A stretch of DNA of 64,000 nucleotides, from NCBI GenBank assembly GCA_003213955.1, contig QCMG01000004.1:83069-147068 (forward strand). Reading direction: 5' to 3'. Under the pieces are notes generated by a model. The model had not been told where the DNA came from and did not search any database. It saw nothing but the letters and a program-made list of their open reading frames with translations. Source of the DNA: Prochlorococcus sp. AG-418-M08. Its GTDB lineage: Bacteria; Cyanobacteriota; Cyanobacteriia; PCC-6307; Cyanobiaceae. This document shows, one piece after another, positions 16,744 to 24,160 of this stretch; the stretch's first letter is position 1, and every line of letters starts with the position of its first letter. The position numbers and the translations under genes were made by a program.

Positions 16744-17592
16744 ATGTATTCATTAATAATTGGCCTTTCTCCAAGTAAGGGTGCAAGATCTCCAATATTG
16801 TGGAATAGAGCTTTCAAAAAATATAATATTAATTGTTTAATGAGCCCTTTAGATATTCCATCGATAGAAGATTTAAAAAATAATATTCAAAGATTGAAGG
16901 AGGATAATCTTTTTTTGGGTGGAAGTGTTACTTTCCCTTATAAAGAATTAGTAGCAGAAATATTATTTAAGAATTTAGAAAATGAAGCGACTAAGAAAAT
17001 AAATTCAGTAAATTCTTTATATCGTAATGAATCTGGAGAGTTATGCGCTGGTAATACAGATGGAATGGCCGCACTCAATTGTATTGAAAAAAAATTTTTT
17101 ATGAACTTTAAGCAACCAACTAAAATTCTGGTTTTAGGAGGAGGCGGGGTAGGTAAAGCAGTCATATCATTCTTACATGATCAATTTCTAATTGAAAAGA
17201 AAAATATTCAGTTATTTAATTCTTCACGAAAAAAAAATATAAGTTTTGAATCTAAATTTAATAATTGTAAATTTGTAGAATGGGGAGAAAGAAATAAAGT
17301 TGTTGATTCTTCTACATTAATTGTTAATTGCACTTCGATGGGAGATTATGAAAATATTGATCTTATTCCATTGGATATTCGAGAAATTATAAAAGATAAG
17401 TATCCTTTTGGAATTTATGATGTTATTTATAATCCTTTGAAAAGTAAACTCATTAAATTTGCAGAAGAAAATAATATAATATACGAAAATGGATTAGAGA
17501 TGAACCTTCTTCAAGCAGCCATAGCATTTAAATTAGCGACTAGAATTTCAGACAGTATTGAGGATATTAGTTTAGTTATGTCTAAAGATTAA
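16744..17592 (+). CDS. Shikimate dehydrogenase-like oxidoreductase
   Basis: A 282-residue AroE-family protein. Seen: GLSPSKGARSPILWNRAFKKYN at the N-terminus (in canonical AroE, HSxSPxxHN), GGSVTFPYKELV near residue 60 with the catalytic Lys, INSVNSLYRN, GNTDGMAAL near residue 103 with the catalytic Asp, the NADP loop VLGGGGVGKAVISFL near 134, NCTSMGD, and GLEMNLLQAAIAFKLA at the C-terminus with the substrate-binding Gln. The first Ser of the shikimate-anchoring HS-x-SP motif is replaced by Ala, hinting at a different substrate. It is next to a DAHP-synthase-like gene inside a glycan-like cluster, so a paralogue with a specialised role is more likely than the housekeeping AroE. Confidence 0.85.
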   Translation: MYSLIIGLSPSKGARSPILWNRAFKKYNINCLMSPLDIPSIEDLKNNIQRLKEDNLFLGGSVTFPYKELVAEILFKNLENEATKKINSVNSLYRNESGELCAGNTDGMAALNCIEKKFFMNFKQPTKILVLGGGGVGKAVISFLHDQFLIEKKNIQLFNSSRKKNISFESKFNNCKFVEWGERNKVVDSSTLIVNCTSMGDYENIDLIPLDIREIIKDKYPFGIYDVIYNPLKSKLIKFAEENNIIYENGLEMNLLQAAIAFKLATRISDSIEDISLVMSKD

Positions 17593-17641
17593 TTTTAAAA
17601 TAAATTTCCTAAATCTATATAAAAAAATAATAAACCAACCA

Positions 17642-18493
17642 ATGAATACTCTTTTTACGTATGCAAATATTTGTCCACTATGCAATCAAGAGAAGATTTC
17701 TCTGATTTGTAGTCCCAGAATCGAAAAAGATATCTATTTTCAAAAATTAAATATCAGAAATGAAAAAAAAGTTTATTCAGGTTGGTATTTCTGCAAAAGT
17801 TGTGAAGGCGCATTTAACAACATTCGTTTAACAAATAAAGGCATGTTAAAAATGTATTCTTCTTCAATCACATCAATGGATAATAAAAATGCTTTAGAGA
17901 GATTTAAAACTATTTCAGAATTAAATAAAAACGAATCAGAGACTTTTCTGAAATCAAATTGGTTTGTATCTAATTCGAGTGTTTTTAATTCAAAAAATTT
18001 AAATTTTTTAGATTTTGGCTGTGGTATGGGAATTTTTCAATGGTATTTAAAAAATTATTTTTCAAAAACAAAACTTTTTGCATATGGCATTGATCCTTCT
18101 AAAGATTATATTGAGTGCTGCAAAAAAAAAATTAAGGGAAAATTCATGTGTGGTTCAGATGAAAAATTAAATTTTTTTTCTGATTCCTTTTTTGATTTAA
18201 TTAGTTCAATAACAGTATTAGAACATTTGTTAGATCCTTATTTAAACTTGGTTAATTTAAGAAAAAAACTCTCGACTAATGGAGAGCTTTGGATAGAAGT
18301 TCCTAGTATAAAGAATTTTGAAATACTTTCAGCTGATCATGATAATTTTCGATGCCAACATCTTTTTATGCATTCTGAAAATTCAATTGAAAAACTTTTA
18401 TCAAAAGTAGGTTTCGTTATCAAAGAATTTTCTCATAAAAAATCAATTAGAGGAAAATTTATGTTGAAACTTATCGCAAAAACTAAAAATTAA
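17642..18493 (+). CDS. SAM-dependent methyltransferase with N-terminal zinc-ribbon-like motif
   Basis: A 283-residue class I methyltransferase. The N-terminus has a CPLC motif near residue 12 and FCKSCEG near residue 51, two Cys pairs able to bind zinc as in sugar C-methyltransferases. The SAM-binding motif I is LNFLDFGCGMGIFQWYL near residue 115, followed by AYGIDPSKDYIECCKKK, and post-motif FDLISSITVLEHLLDP near residue 185. The C-terminal part has GELWIEVPS and HLFMHSENSIEKLLSKVGF, typical of the Methyltransf_23 group. It follows the AroE-like gene by 49 bases and closes the cluster. It probably methylates the sugar or carbocyclic intermediate; substrate unknown. Confidence 0.88.
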   Translation: MNTLFTYANICPLCNQEKISLICSPRIEKDIYFQKLNIRNEKKVYSGWYFCKSCEGAFNNIRLTNKGMLKMYSSSITSMDNKNALERFKTISELNKNESETFLKSNWFVSNSSVFNSKNLNFLDFGCGMGIFQWYLKNYFSKTKLFAYGIDPSKDYIECCKKKIKGKFMCGSDEKLNFFSDSFFDLISSITVLEHLLDPYLNLVNLRKKLSTNGELWIEVPSIKNFEILSADHDNFRCQHLFMHSENSIEKLLSKVGFVIKEFSHKKSIRGKFMLKLIAKTKN

Positions 18494-18716
18494 TTTTTTA
18501 AATAATAAGATTTATAATCATTAAATTATCAAATTATAAAAAATTAAAAGATTTCTTTAAAAAAACTATTAAGTTTCTCTTATCAATATTGATACATTTT
18601 TGAATTAAATTCTTAACTAATATTTGAAATCAAATTTAAAACATTTTTTTGTAAAAGGGAAAATAATCTTTGTTCAGTAGATGACATAATAAAATAAATA
18701 TAAATATTATAAAATC
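18494..18716. other. AT-rich spacer at the end of the accessory cluster
   Basis: With the terminator beside it, this forms a 357-base gene-free interval before tRNA-Cys. It is nearly all A and T, with stops in every frame. The only structure I see is a perfect 14-base palindrome TATCAATATTGATA at 18581-18594. No repeat of the tRNA-Cys 3' end was found by eye. Confidence 0.6.
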
Positions 18717-18755
18717 AAAAAATTTGGTCAAATTGCGGACTACTTGCAGACCAAA
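18717..18755 (-). terminator. Rho-independent terminator of tRNA-Cys
   Basis: Read on the minus strand, TTTGGTC pairs exactly with GACCAAA (plus-strand arms 18749-18755 and 18723-18729), and a short inner TGC/GCA pairing is possible. A run of T follows directly (plus-strand A tract 18717-18722). It lies about 95 bases downstream of the 3' end of the minus-strand tRNA-Cys gene. Confidence 0.65.
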
Positions 18756-18850
18756 GATTTTAGTAAATTTTCCCTATCAAATGTATAAGAGGTACACAAA
18801 ACTAAAGTTTTTAGAAAGGTTTATAGGCAATTTAGTAACTAATTTGAAAA

Positions 18851-18921
18851 AGGCGGCACCCAGATTCGAACTGGGGATAAAGGATTTGCAATCCTCTGCC
18901 TTACCACTTGGCCATGCCGCC
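18851..18921 (-). tRNA. tRNA-Cys (GCA)
   Basis: Reverse complement folds as a 71-base tRNA: acceptor GGCGGCA/TGCCGCC, D-arm with AGTGGTAAGGCA, anticodon stem-loop AGGATTGCAAATCCT with anticodon GCA, and T-arm CCCAGTTCGAATCTGGG. The CCA end is not encoded. It marks the downstream border of the accessory cluster. Confidence 0.95.
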
Positions 18922-18963
18922 GATAGAGACTCATTTGAATCATTTAATGATCTTAACAGCAAC

Positions 18964-20193
18964 GTGCCTCATTCACTATTAATTATATCTAATGGCCATG
19001 GAGAAGATGTTATTGCTTTAGAAATAATAAAACGACTTTTAAAAAAAATAAAAATAAAAACCATTGAGGTTATGCCTTTGGTCGGTAATGGTAATATCTT
19101 TGATTCCATAAAGTCGAAGAATTTTCATAAAATTGGTCATCTTAAAAATCTACCAAGCGGTGGTTTTAGTAATCAAAGTTTGAAAGGTTTTTTACTTGAT
19201 TTTTTTTCAGGATTTTTAGTTGATATTTTTAAAAATTTTTTAATTGTAATAGGTAAATCAAAAAATAATTATAAAATTATTGCTGTTGGCGATTTTTTAC
19301 CTTTATTTTTTGCGTGGAGCTCAAAATGTGAATTTGCTTTCGTAGGCATGCCAAAAAGTGATCATACTTGGAGCAATGGACCAGGATGGGAGTTTAGTGA
19401 TTTTTATCATAAATTGAAAGGCTCAGAATGGGATCCTTGGGAAATGTTTCTTATGAAATCTGGAAGATGCAAAAGTTTAATAATGCGAGACGAAATAACA
19501 GCAAATAATCTAAATAAAAAATTGATAAATGCAAAATATTTAGGTAATCCAATGATGGATTTTGTCCATCAGAAAAATGAAAATATTTCTAATATTATTA
19601 TGTTTTACAGAATAATTATATTAATTGGTAGTAGATTTCCTGAAGCACTAAATAACCTTGATCGCTTTTTAGATTCTTTAAATCAACTTAATTTACCAAA
19701 AGATTTGATTATTCTTTTGCCTTTAAGTATGAATGCAAATATATTACAAATTAAAAGTCGTTTTAAAAAACATGGTTATTTAGAAGATAAGAGTTGTCAT
19801 TTTATGGTAGGGGAAGATTCGGTTTGGAAAAAAAAAGATAAGTATATTTTGTTAGGCAAAAATACATTTAATTTATGGGCAAACATGGCTACTGTTGGTT
19901 TATCAAATGCAGGAACTGCTACGGAACAAATTGCTGGACTTGGTGTTCCTTCTTTATCTCTTCCTGGTAATGGGCCCCAATTCACAAAATCATTCGCAAA
20001 TAGACAATCTAGGTTATTGGGAGGAGGTGTTTTAGTTTGTCAAAATAAAAAAATTCTTTTGCATAATTTAGAAATGCTTTTAAATGATAGACAATGTAGA
20101 TTAAATCAAGTAAAAGTTGGCATGAAAAGAATGGGCAAAAGTGGTGCTAGTAAGAAAATTGTAGATTATTTGAATTTAAATTTGTTATCTTGA
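18964..20193 (+). CDS. Lipid-A-disaccharide synthase-related glycosyltransferase-like protein
   Basis: A protein of about 409 residues if started at GTG 18964. The frame is open further upstream to 18724, but that extension runs antisense through tRNA-Cys, so a later start is needed. Conserved sequence begins right after this start with HSLLIISNGHGEDVIALEI. Other segments are VMPLVGNGNIF, FAFVGMPKSDHTWSNGPGW, MRDEITANNL, KYLGNPMMDFV, ILIGSRFPEAL and, near the C-terminus, VGLSNAGTATEQIAGLGVPSLSLPGNGPQ, the nucleotide-sugar binding end of GT-B folds. It matches the cyanobacterial group described as lipid-A-disaccharide synthase-related. The reaction has not been shown, and true lipid A synthesis is not implied. 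Confidence 0.82.
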   Translation: MPHSLLIISNGHGEDVIALEIIKRLLKKIKIKTIEVMPLVGNGNIFDSIKSKNFHKIGHLKNLPSGGFSNQSLKGFLLDFFSGFLVDIFKNFLIVIGKSKNNYKIIAVGDFLPLFFAWSSKCEFAFVGMPKSDHTWSNGPGWEFSDFYHKLKGSEWDPWEMFLMKSGRCKSLIMRDEITANNLNKKLINAKYLGNPMMDFVHQKNENISNIIMFYRIIILIGSRFPEALNNLDRFLDSLNQLNLPKDLIILLPLSMNANILQIKSRFKKHGYLEDKSCHFMVGEDSVWKKKDKYILLGKNTFNLWANMATVGLSNAGTATEQIAGLGVPSLSLPGNGPQFTKSFANRQSRLLGGGVLVCQNKKILLHNLEMLLNDRQCRLNQVKVGMKRMGKSGASKKIVDYLNLNLLS

Positions 20194-20229
20194 TAAAGTA
20201 AAATCTTCATATGGTTTTATGAATTGTTT

Positions 20230-20496
20230 ATGTACCCAATTAATGATCGAGAATATCTAATTATATGTTCAGAAATAGCTAAAGTTATGAGCGTAAGTTT
20301 GTCTTCAGCAAAAAAAAAGGTAGAGATTCAAATTGCTAAACAAGGTTCTAAAACTATTGAAGAAAAAAGAAAAGTTGCTAAAGATCTATTAGAAATTTGT
20401 GAAAAGAATGATGATAAAAAACAAAGTTCTTCAAAAATATTAGATAAACTTATGTCTGCTCTAGAAAATGAAGATAATTTCTTGACTGAAGATTAA
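20230..20496 (+). CDS. Small conserved hypothetical protein
   Basis: An 88-residue charged protein from ATG 20230 (a TTG two codons upstream is an alternative start). It is predicted mostly helical: DREYLIICSEIAKVMSVSLSSAKKKVEIQIAKQG, then TIEEKRKVAKDLLEICEKN and an acidic tail. The Lys/Glu pattern and the helix-turn-like start do not match any family I can name with confidence. There is no membrane segment. It follows the LpxB-related gene by 36 bases, suggesting co-transcription, and its stop abuts the stop of the convergent rnd gene with no spacer. Confidence 0.65.
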   Translation: MYPINDREYLIICSEIAKVMSVSLSSAKKKVEIQIAKQGSKTIEEKRKVAKDLLEICEKNDDKKQSSSKILDKLMSALENEDNFLTED

Positions 20497-21138
20497 CTAA
20501 TGTTCAAATACATTGGTAAATTTTAATATATCTAATTCAGAATGAACTGGAATACTTTTAAAACATTTTTGAGCCAATTCGTATCTGCCCTCTCTCTCAA
20601 GTATTATTTTTAATTTGTGCATTGCCTTAATTAGATACCTTACGTCATTAGCAGCATAATCAATTTGCTGATTGGATAAATTCTCGTTACTACCCCAATC
20701 ACTACATTGCGAGCTTTTATCTAATTCTACGCCTATTAATTCATGAATTAAATCCTTTAATCCATGTTTATTCGTATATGTCCTGGCCAGTTTACTAGCT
20801 ATTTTTGTACAAAAAATATTATTTGTATTGATCTTAAGATTACATTTTAGAGCTGCTACATCAAATCTAGCATAATGAAATATTTTCATTATATTATCAT
20901 TTTCAAATAATTTTTTTATATTGGGTGAATCTGAGTTATTAAGTTCTATTTTAATGCATGAAGTTAAACTTGATTCATTACATATTTGAATTAAACATAG
21001 TCTATCTCTTCCATGTATTAATCCCATTGCCTCAGTATCAACAGCTAAATAAGATGAATTTTTGTAGAGATTATATAAATCAAAATTTATATCATTTTGG
21101 AAAAAAGTTATTTTTTTATTTTGTTCAATATTATTCAT
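20497..21138 (-). CDS. rnd: Ribonuclease D-like 3'-5' exonuclease
   Basis: A 213-residue DEDDy exonuclease. Exo I is LAVDTEAMGLIHGRDRLCLIQI near residue 33 (metal-binding Asp and Glu), Exo II lies at MKIFHYARFDVAAL near residue 85 (Asp), and Exo III is YAANDVRYLIKAM near residue 160 (Tyr and Asp). The HRDC domains of long E. coli RNase D are missing, as in short cyanobacterial versions. It probably trims 3' ends of tRNA precursors or other stable RNA. Monocistronic; stop-to-stop abutment with the upstream convergent small gene. Confidence 0.92.
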   Translation of the reverse strand: MNNIEQNKKITFFQNDINFDLYNLYKNSSYLAVDTEAMGLIHGRDRLCLIQICNESSLTSCIKIELNNSDSPNIKKLFENDNIMKIFHYARFDVAALKCNLKINTNNIFCTKIASKLARTYTNKHGLKDLIHELIGVELDKSSQCSDWGSNENLSNQQIDYAANDVRYLIKAMHKLKIILEREGRYELAQKCFKSIPVHSELDILKFTNVFEH

Positions 21139-21307
21139 TAGTATTAACTATAAATAAATCCAATATTTACTTTACATTATTCTTATAAATTTGTGATTTA
21201 GCTATTCCTTAAGAATTAAAGTTATTTTAATCGTAGTAATCATAATTTATATTAAGATGAACTTTAAAATTTTAAAATAGTAATTTATTAAAAGAAATTT
21301 TATATAT

Positions 21308-21868
21308 ATGACGTATTCTCTTCAATCAACATTATTACTTACGATTCTTCTTGCAATTGGCTTATTCTTTTTTTTAAGAGCTTCTAGTAAAGATAGAACA
21401 ACAGTATGTGAAATAACTTCTACTAAAAATCCAGTAGAAGTATTAAACGTAATGTGCGAATGGCTTAATTTAAGAGGCTGGGAGCAGTCAGGTGGAGATT
21501 TTGATCAAAGAATTTTAATATTTAAAGGACAGGTCTTATCTAGTAAATTGTTGGCAATTTTTTTAAGTTTATTAGGTGGATTTGGATCTTGCGCTTTAGG
21601 GTTAGTAATTATTCAGATATATCCAAATTTAAGTTGGTGGCCTATTCTTTTGGGTCTAATTGGAGGGCCTGTATCAGGACTTATTTATTTCAAGAAGTCA
21701 GCTAGGGAAGAAAAATTTGAATTAAGATTAATAAGTAATGATGATAATGAAGAAATGACCTCAATGAGATTCAGAGCCCATAGAGATGAATTGATATCCC
21801 TAGAAAATGAATTAAGCGATAGATTAGGTTTAAAAAGTGACGGTTCTTTATTCAAGACTCCAATCTAG
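21308..21868 (+). CDS. CCB1-like protein (cofactor assembly of complex C, DUF3529)
   Basis: A 186-residue membrane protein. Residues 5-25 form one hydrophobic segment ending in FFFLRASSKDRTTV, followed by a soluble part (NPVEVLNVMCEWLNLRGW), two closely spaced membrane spans at about residues 80-135 (LAIFLSLLGGFGSCALGLVII and WWPILLGLIGGPVSGLIYF), and a soluble C-terminus with MRFRAHRDELISLENEL. The layout and RASxKDRT motif resemble cyanobacterial proteins annotated as CCB1, which in plastids help attach heme c-prime to cytochrome b6. The family is named from memory of its pattern, so the function is a moderate-confidence transfer. Confidence 0.68.
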   Translation: MTYSLQSTLLLTILLAIGLFFFLRASSKDRTTVCEITSTKNPVEVLNVMCEWLNLRGWEQSGGDFDQRILIFKGQVLSSKLLAIFLSLLGGFGSCALGLVIIQIYPNLSWWPILLGLIGGPVSGLIYFKKSAREEKFELRLISNDDNEEMTSMRFRAHRDELISLENELSDRLGLKSDGSLFKTPI

Positions 21869-21898
21869 TACGAAATTTCTCGCAAATTTTCGGAATAT

Positions 21899-22927
21899 TT
21901 AATCAAACATATCATTTTCTAAACAAAATTTTTCTAAAAATTTATCATTTTGCCAGTCTTGAGGTTTTGTAAAAATTTTAGTGAGGTAATCCTCTTTAGA
22001 TTCTTTTTTTGCTTTATACCCATATTCCCATCTGGCTAAGGGTGGTAACGACATTAATATAGATTCAGTTCTACCATTTGTTTGCAACCCAAAAATTGTT
22101 CCTCTGTCCCAAACTAAATTAAATTCAACGTATCTTCCTCTTCTATAAAGTTGAAATTCTCTCTCTTCTGTTGTGTAGTTTTGTTTAATTCTTTTTTCTA
22201 CTATTGGTAGATAGGAACTAAGAAACGCTTCGCCACAATTTTCTGCTAATGAAAATAAATTATTCCAATTTAAGTCTAACTCGCCAACATTATTAGATTC
22301 TTTAGAGGCTGTACCATCTTTGTTTTTACCTTTATAAAGGCTTCCAGAACCATCTTGATAGTCATAAAAGATACCTCCAACGCCTCTAGATTCATTTCTG
22401 TGTTTTAAAAAGAAATATTCATCACACCATGGCTTAAATACCTTGTGGAGATTTTTATTTACTTTCTTGCAGGCATTACTAAGTTCTTTATGAAAGTGTC
22501 TCACGTCAGTTAGATAAGGGTAATATGGCGTTAGATCTGCACCTCCACCAAACCACCAAACTGGTCCTGCTTCGAAATAACGATAATTAAGATGAACTGT
22601 AGGTATAAAAGGATTTTTCGGATGCAATACCATTGACGTTCCTGTAGCAAACCATTCGTGGCCTTTAGCTTCTGGTCTTTGTGAAATGATTGACTGAGGT
22701 AGTTCTTTACCATATACCTCTGAGAAATTGACTCCAGCTTGTTCAAAAATCGAGCCATTTTTTAAAACTCTTGATCTTCCCCCTCCACCTTCTTCTCTTA
22801 ACCAAGTTTCTTCAGTAAATTTAGCTTTACCATCAGTATTTTCTAATCCTTTGCAAATATTATCTTGTAATTTTATTAAGAGATTCTTAGTTTTCTCTCT
22901 TGAATTCTTAGGGGGTTCTTTAGACAT
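21899..22927 (-). CDS. hemF: Oxygen-dependent coproporphyrinogen-III oxidase
   Basis: A 342-residue HemF that decarboxylates coproporphyrinogen III to protoporphyrinogen IX using O2, upstream of heme and chlorophyll. Seen: [31 protein letters not shown] near residue 40, [21 protein letters not shown] near residue 95 (conserved His), [15 protein letters not shown] near residue 125, GVGGIFYDY near residue 182 and [29 protein letters not shown] near the C-terminus. Length is normal. It is divergent from mrp across a 159-base region with repeated TTATTTGAC elements. Confidence 0.97.
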   Translation of the reverse strand: MSKEPPKNSREKTKNLLIKLQDNICKGLENTDGKAKFTEETWLREEGGGGRSRVLKNGSIFEQAGVNFSEVYGKELPQSIISQRPEAKGHEWFATGTSMVLHPKNPFIPTVHLNYRYFEAGPVWWFGGGADLTPYYPYLTDVRHFHKELSNACKKVNKNLHKVFKPWCDEYFFLKHRNESRGVGGIFYDYQDGSGSLYKGKNKDGTASKESNNVGELDLNWNNLFSLAENCGEAFLSSYLPIVEKRIKQNYTTEEREFQLYRRGRYVEFNLVWDRGTIFGLQTNGRTESILMSLPPLARWEYGYKAKKESKEDYLTKIFTKPQDWQNDKFLEKFCLENDMFD

Positions 22928-23086
22928 TTATTTGACTTTTTATTTAAGAATTAAATTCTTGGTTAATTAGTAGTTTCCCTTTATAATTTCTCTTAAGGGG
23001 GAGTATTTTCTTATTATTTGATAGTTCGACATAGTTCTTAATCTTTTAATGAGTCAAATAACCTATAAAATAATTTAAAAACTTTG

Positions 23087-24154
23087 ATGACTACAGTCGA
23101 AGATGCGAATAATGCTTTATCAGGGATTCTAGATTCTGGATCGAAGAAAAATCTAATTGAATTGGCTTGGATTAAAAACGTTAGAGTAATTTCACCCAGA
23201 ATAATAATCACTCTTTCATTACCTTCATTTGCAAATTCTCAGAGAGACAGAATAGTACAAGAGGTTAGAAATAAACTGCTTAAATTCGAGGATATCAACG
23301 ATGTGCAAATTGAGATAGATAATGACGTATCTCAAGCAAATTCCAAAAATGAAAGTAATGTCCCTGAGTTAAAGAATATAAAAGGTATAAAACATATTAT
23401 TGCTATAAGTAGTGGTAAAGGAGGTGTAGGGAAAAGTACAATTGCAGTTAATATTGCATGCTCATTAGCAAAATTAGGATTGAATACTGGTTTATTAGAT
23501 GCAGATATATATGGGCCTAATACTCCTTCTATGTTAGGAGTTAATGAAGAAAATCCAAAAGTTACAGATGGTAGTGGTAACGAGCAAAGATTAATCCCAA
23601 TTAATAAGTTTGGGATTTCATTAGTTTCAATGGGTTTTTTGATAGAAGAGGGACAACCGGTCATATGGCGAGGACCAATGCTGAATAGCATAATAAAACA
23701 ATTTCTTTATCAAGTTGAATGGAATAATCTTGATTTCTTGGTTATTGATTTACCTCCAGGTACAGGTGATGCTCAGATTTCTTTATCTCAATCTGTACCT
23801 ATTTCTGGAGCGATTGTTGTAACAACCCCTCAACAAGTATCTTTGCAAGATGCAAGGAGAGGTTTGGCAATGTTTAAGCAACTTGGAGTCCCATTATTGG
23901 GTGTTATAGAAAATATGTCTGTATTTATTCCACCTGATATGCCAAATAAAAAATATGAAATCTTTGGTAAAGGTGGCGGAAAAATCTTAGCTAAAGAAAA
24001 TAATTTACCATTACTTGCTCAAATTCCTATTGAAATGATACTTGTTAATGAGAGTAATAAGGGAATTCCAATCTCAATCAGTGAACCAGATAAAGAAAGT
24101 TCTATTAGATTTAAAGAGTTGGCTCAATTAATTAAACAACAATTTATTAATTAG
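23087..24154 (+). CDS. mrp: Mrp/ApbC-family iron-sulfur cluster carrier ATPase
   Basis: A 355-residue protein. An N-terminal DUF59-like (MIP18) domain covers residues 1-90 (AWIKNVRVISPRIIITLSLP), followed by the deviant Walker A AISSGKGGVGKSTIAVNIA near residue 108, LLDADIYGPNTPSMLG, the switch region LVIDLPPGTGDAQISLSQ and GVIENMS. Characterised relatives carry and transfer Fe-S clusters. The C-terminal CxxC found in many bacterial Mrp/ApbC proteins is missing; IPPDMP follows ENMS instead, as in other cyanobacteria. ATG 23087 was chosen over the TTG one codon upstream. rodA starts 6 bases after the stop. Confidence 0.93.
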   Translation: MTTVEDANNALSGILDSGSKKNLIELAWIKNVRVISPRIIITLSLPSFANSQRDRIVQEVRNKLLKFEDINDVQIEIDNDVSQANSKNESNVPELKNIKGIKHIIAISSGKGGVGKSTIAVNIACSLAKLGLNTGLLDADIYGPNTPSMLGVNEENPKVTDGSGNEQRLIPINKFGISLVSMGFLIEEGQPVIWRGPMLNSIIKQFLYQVEWNNLDFLVIDLPPGTGDAQISLSQSVPISGAIVVTTPQQVSLQDARRGLAMFKQLGVPLLGVIENMSVFIPPDMPNKKYEIFGKGGGKILAKENNLPLLAQIPIEMILVNESNKGIPISISEPDKESSIRFKELAQLIKQQFIN

Positions 24155-24160
24155 TAATAA

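Noticed and set aside
18724..18963. Open extension of the LpxB-related frame to 18724
   Set aside because: It runs antisense across a complete tRNA-Cys gene and its terminator; conserved protein sequence begins only after GTG 18964.
20958..21188. Plus-strand frame opposite rnd
   Set aside because: It is a shadow of rnd and its promoter region, with no protein family features.
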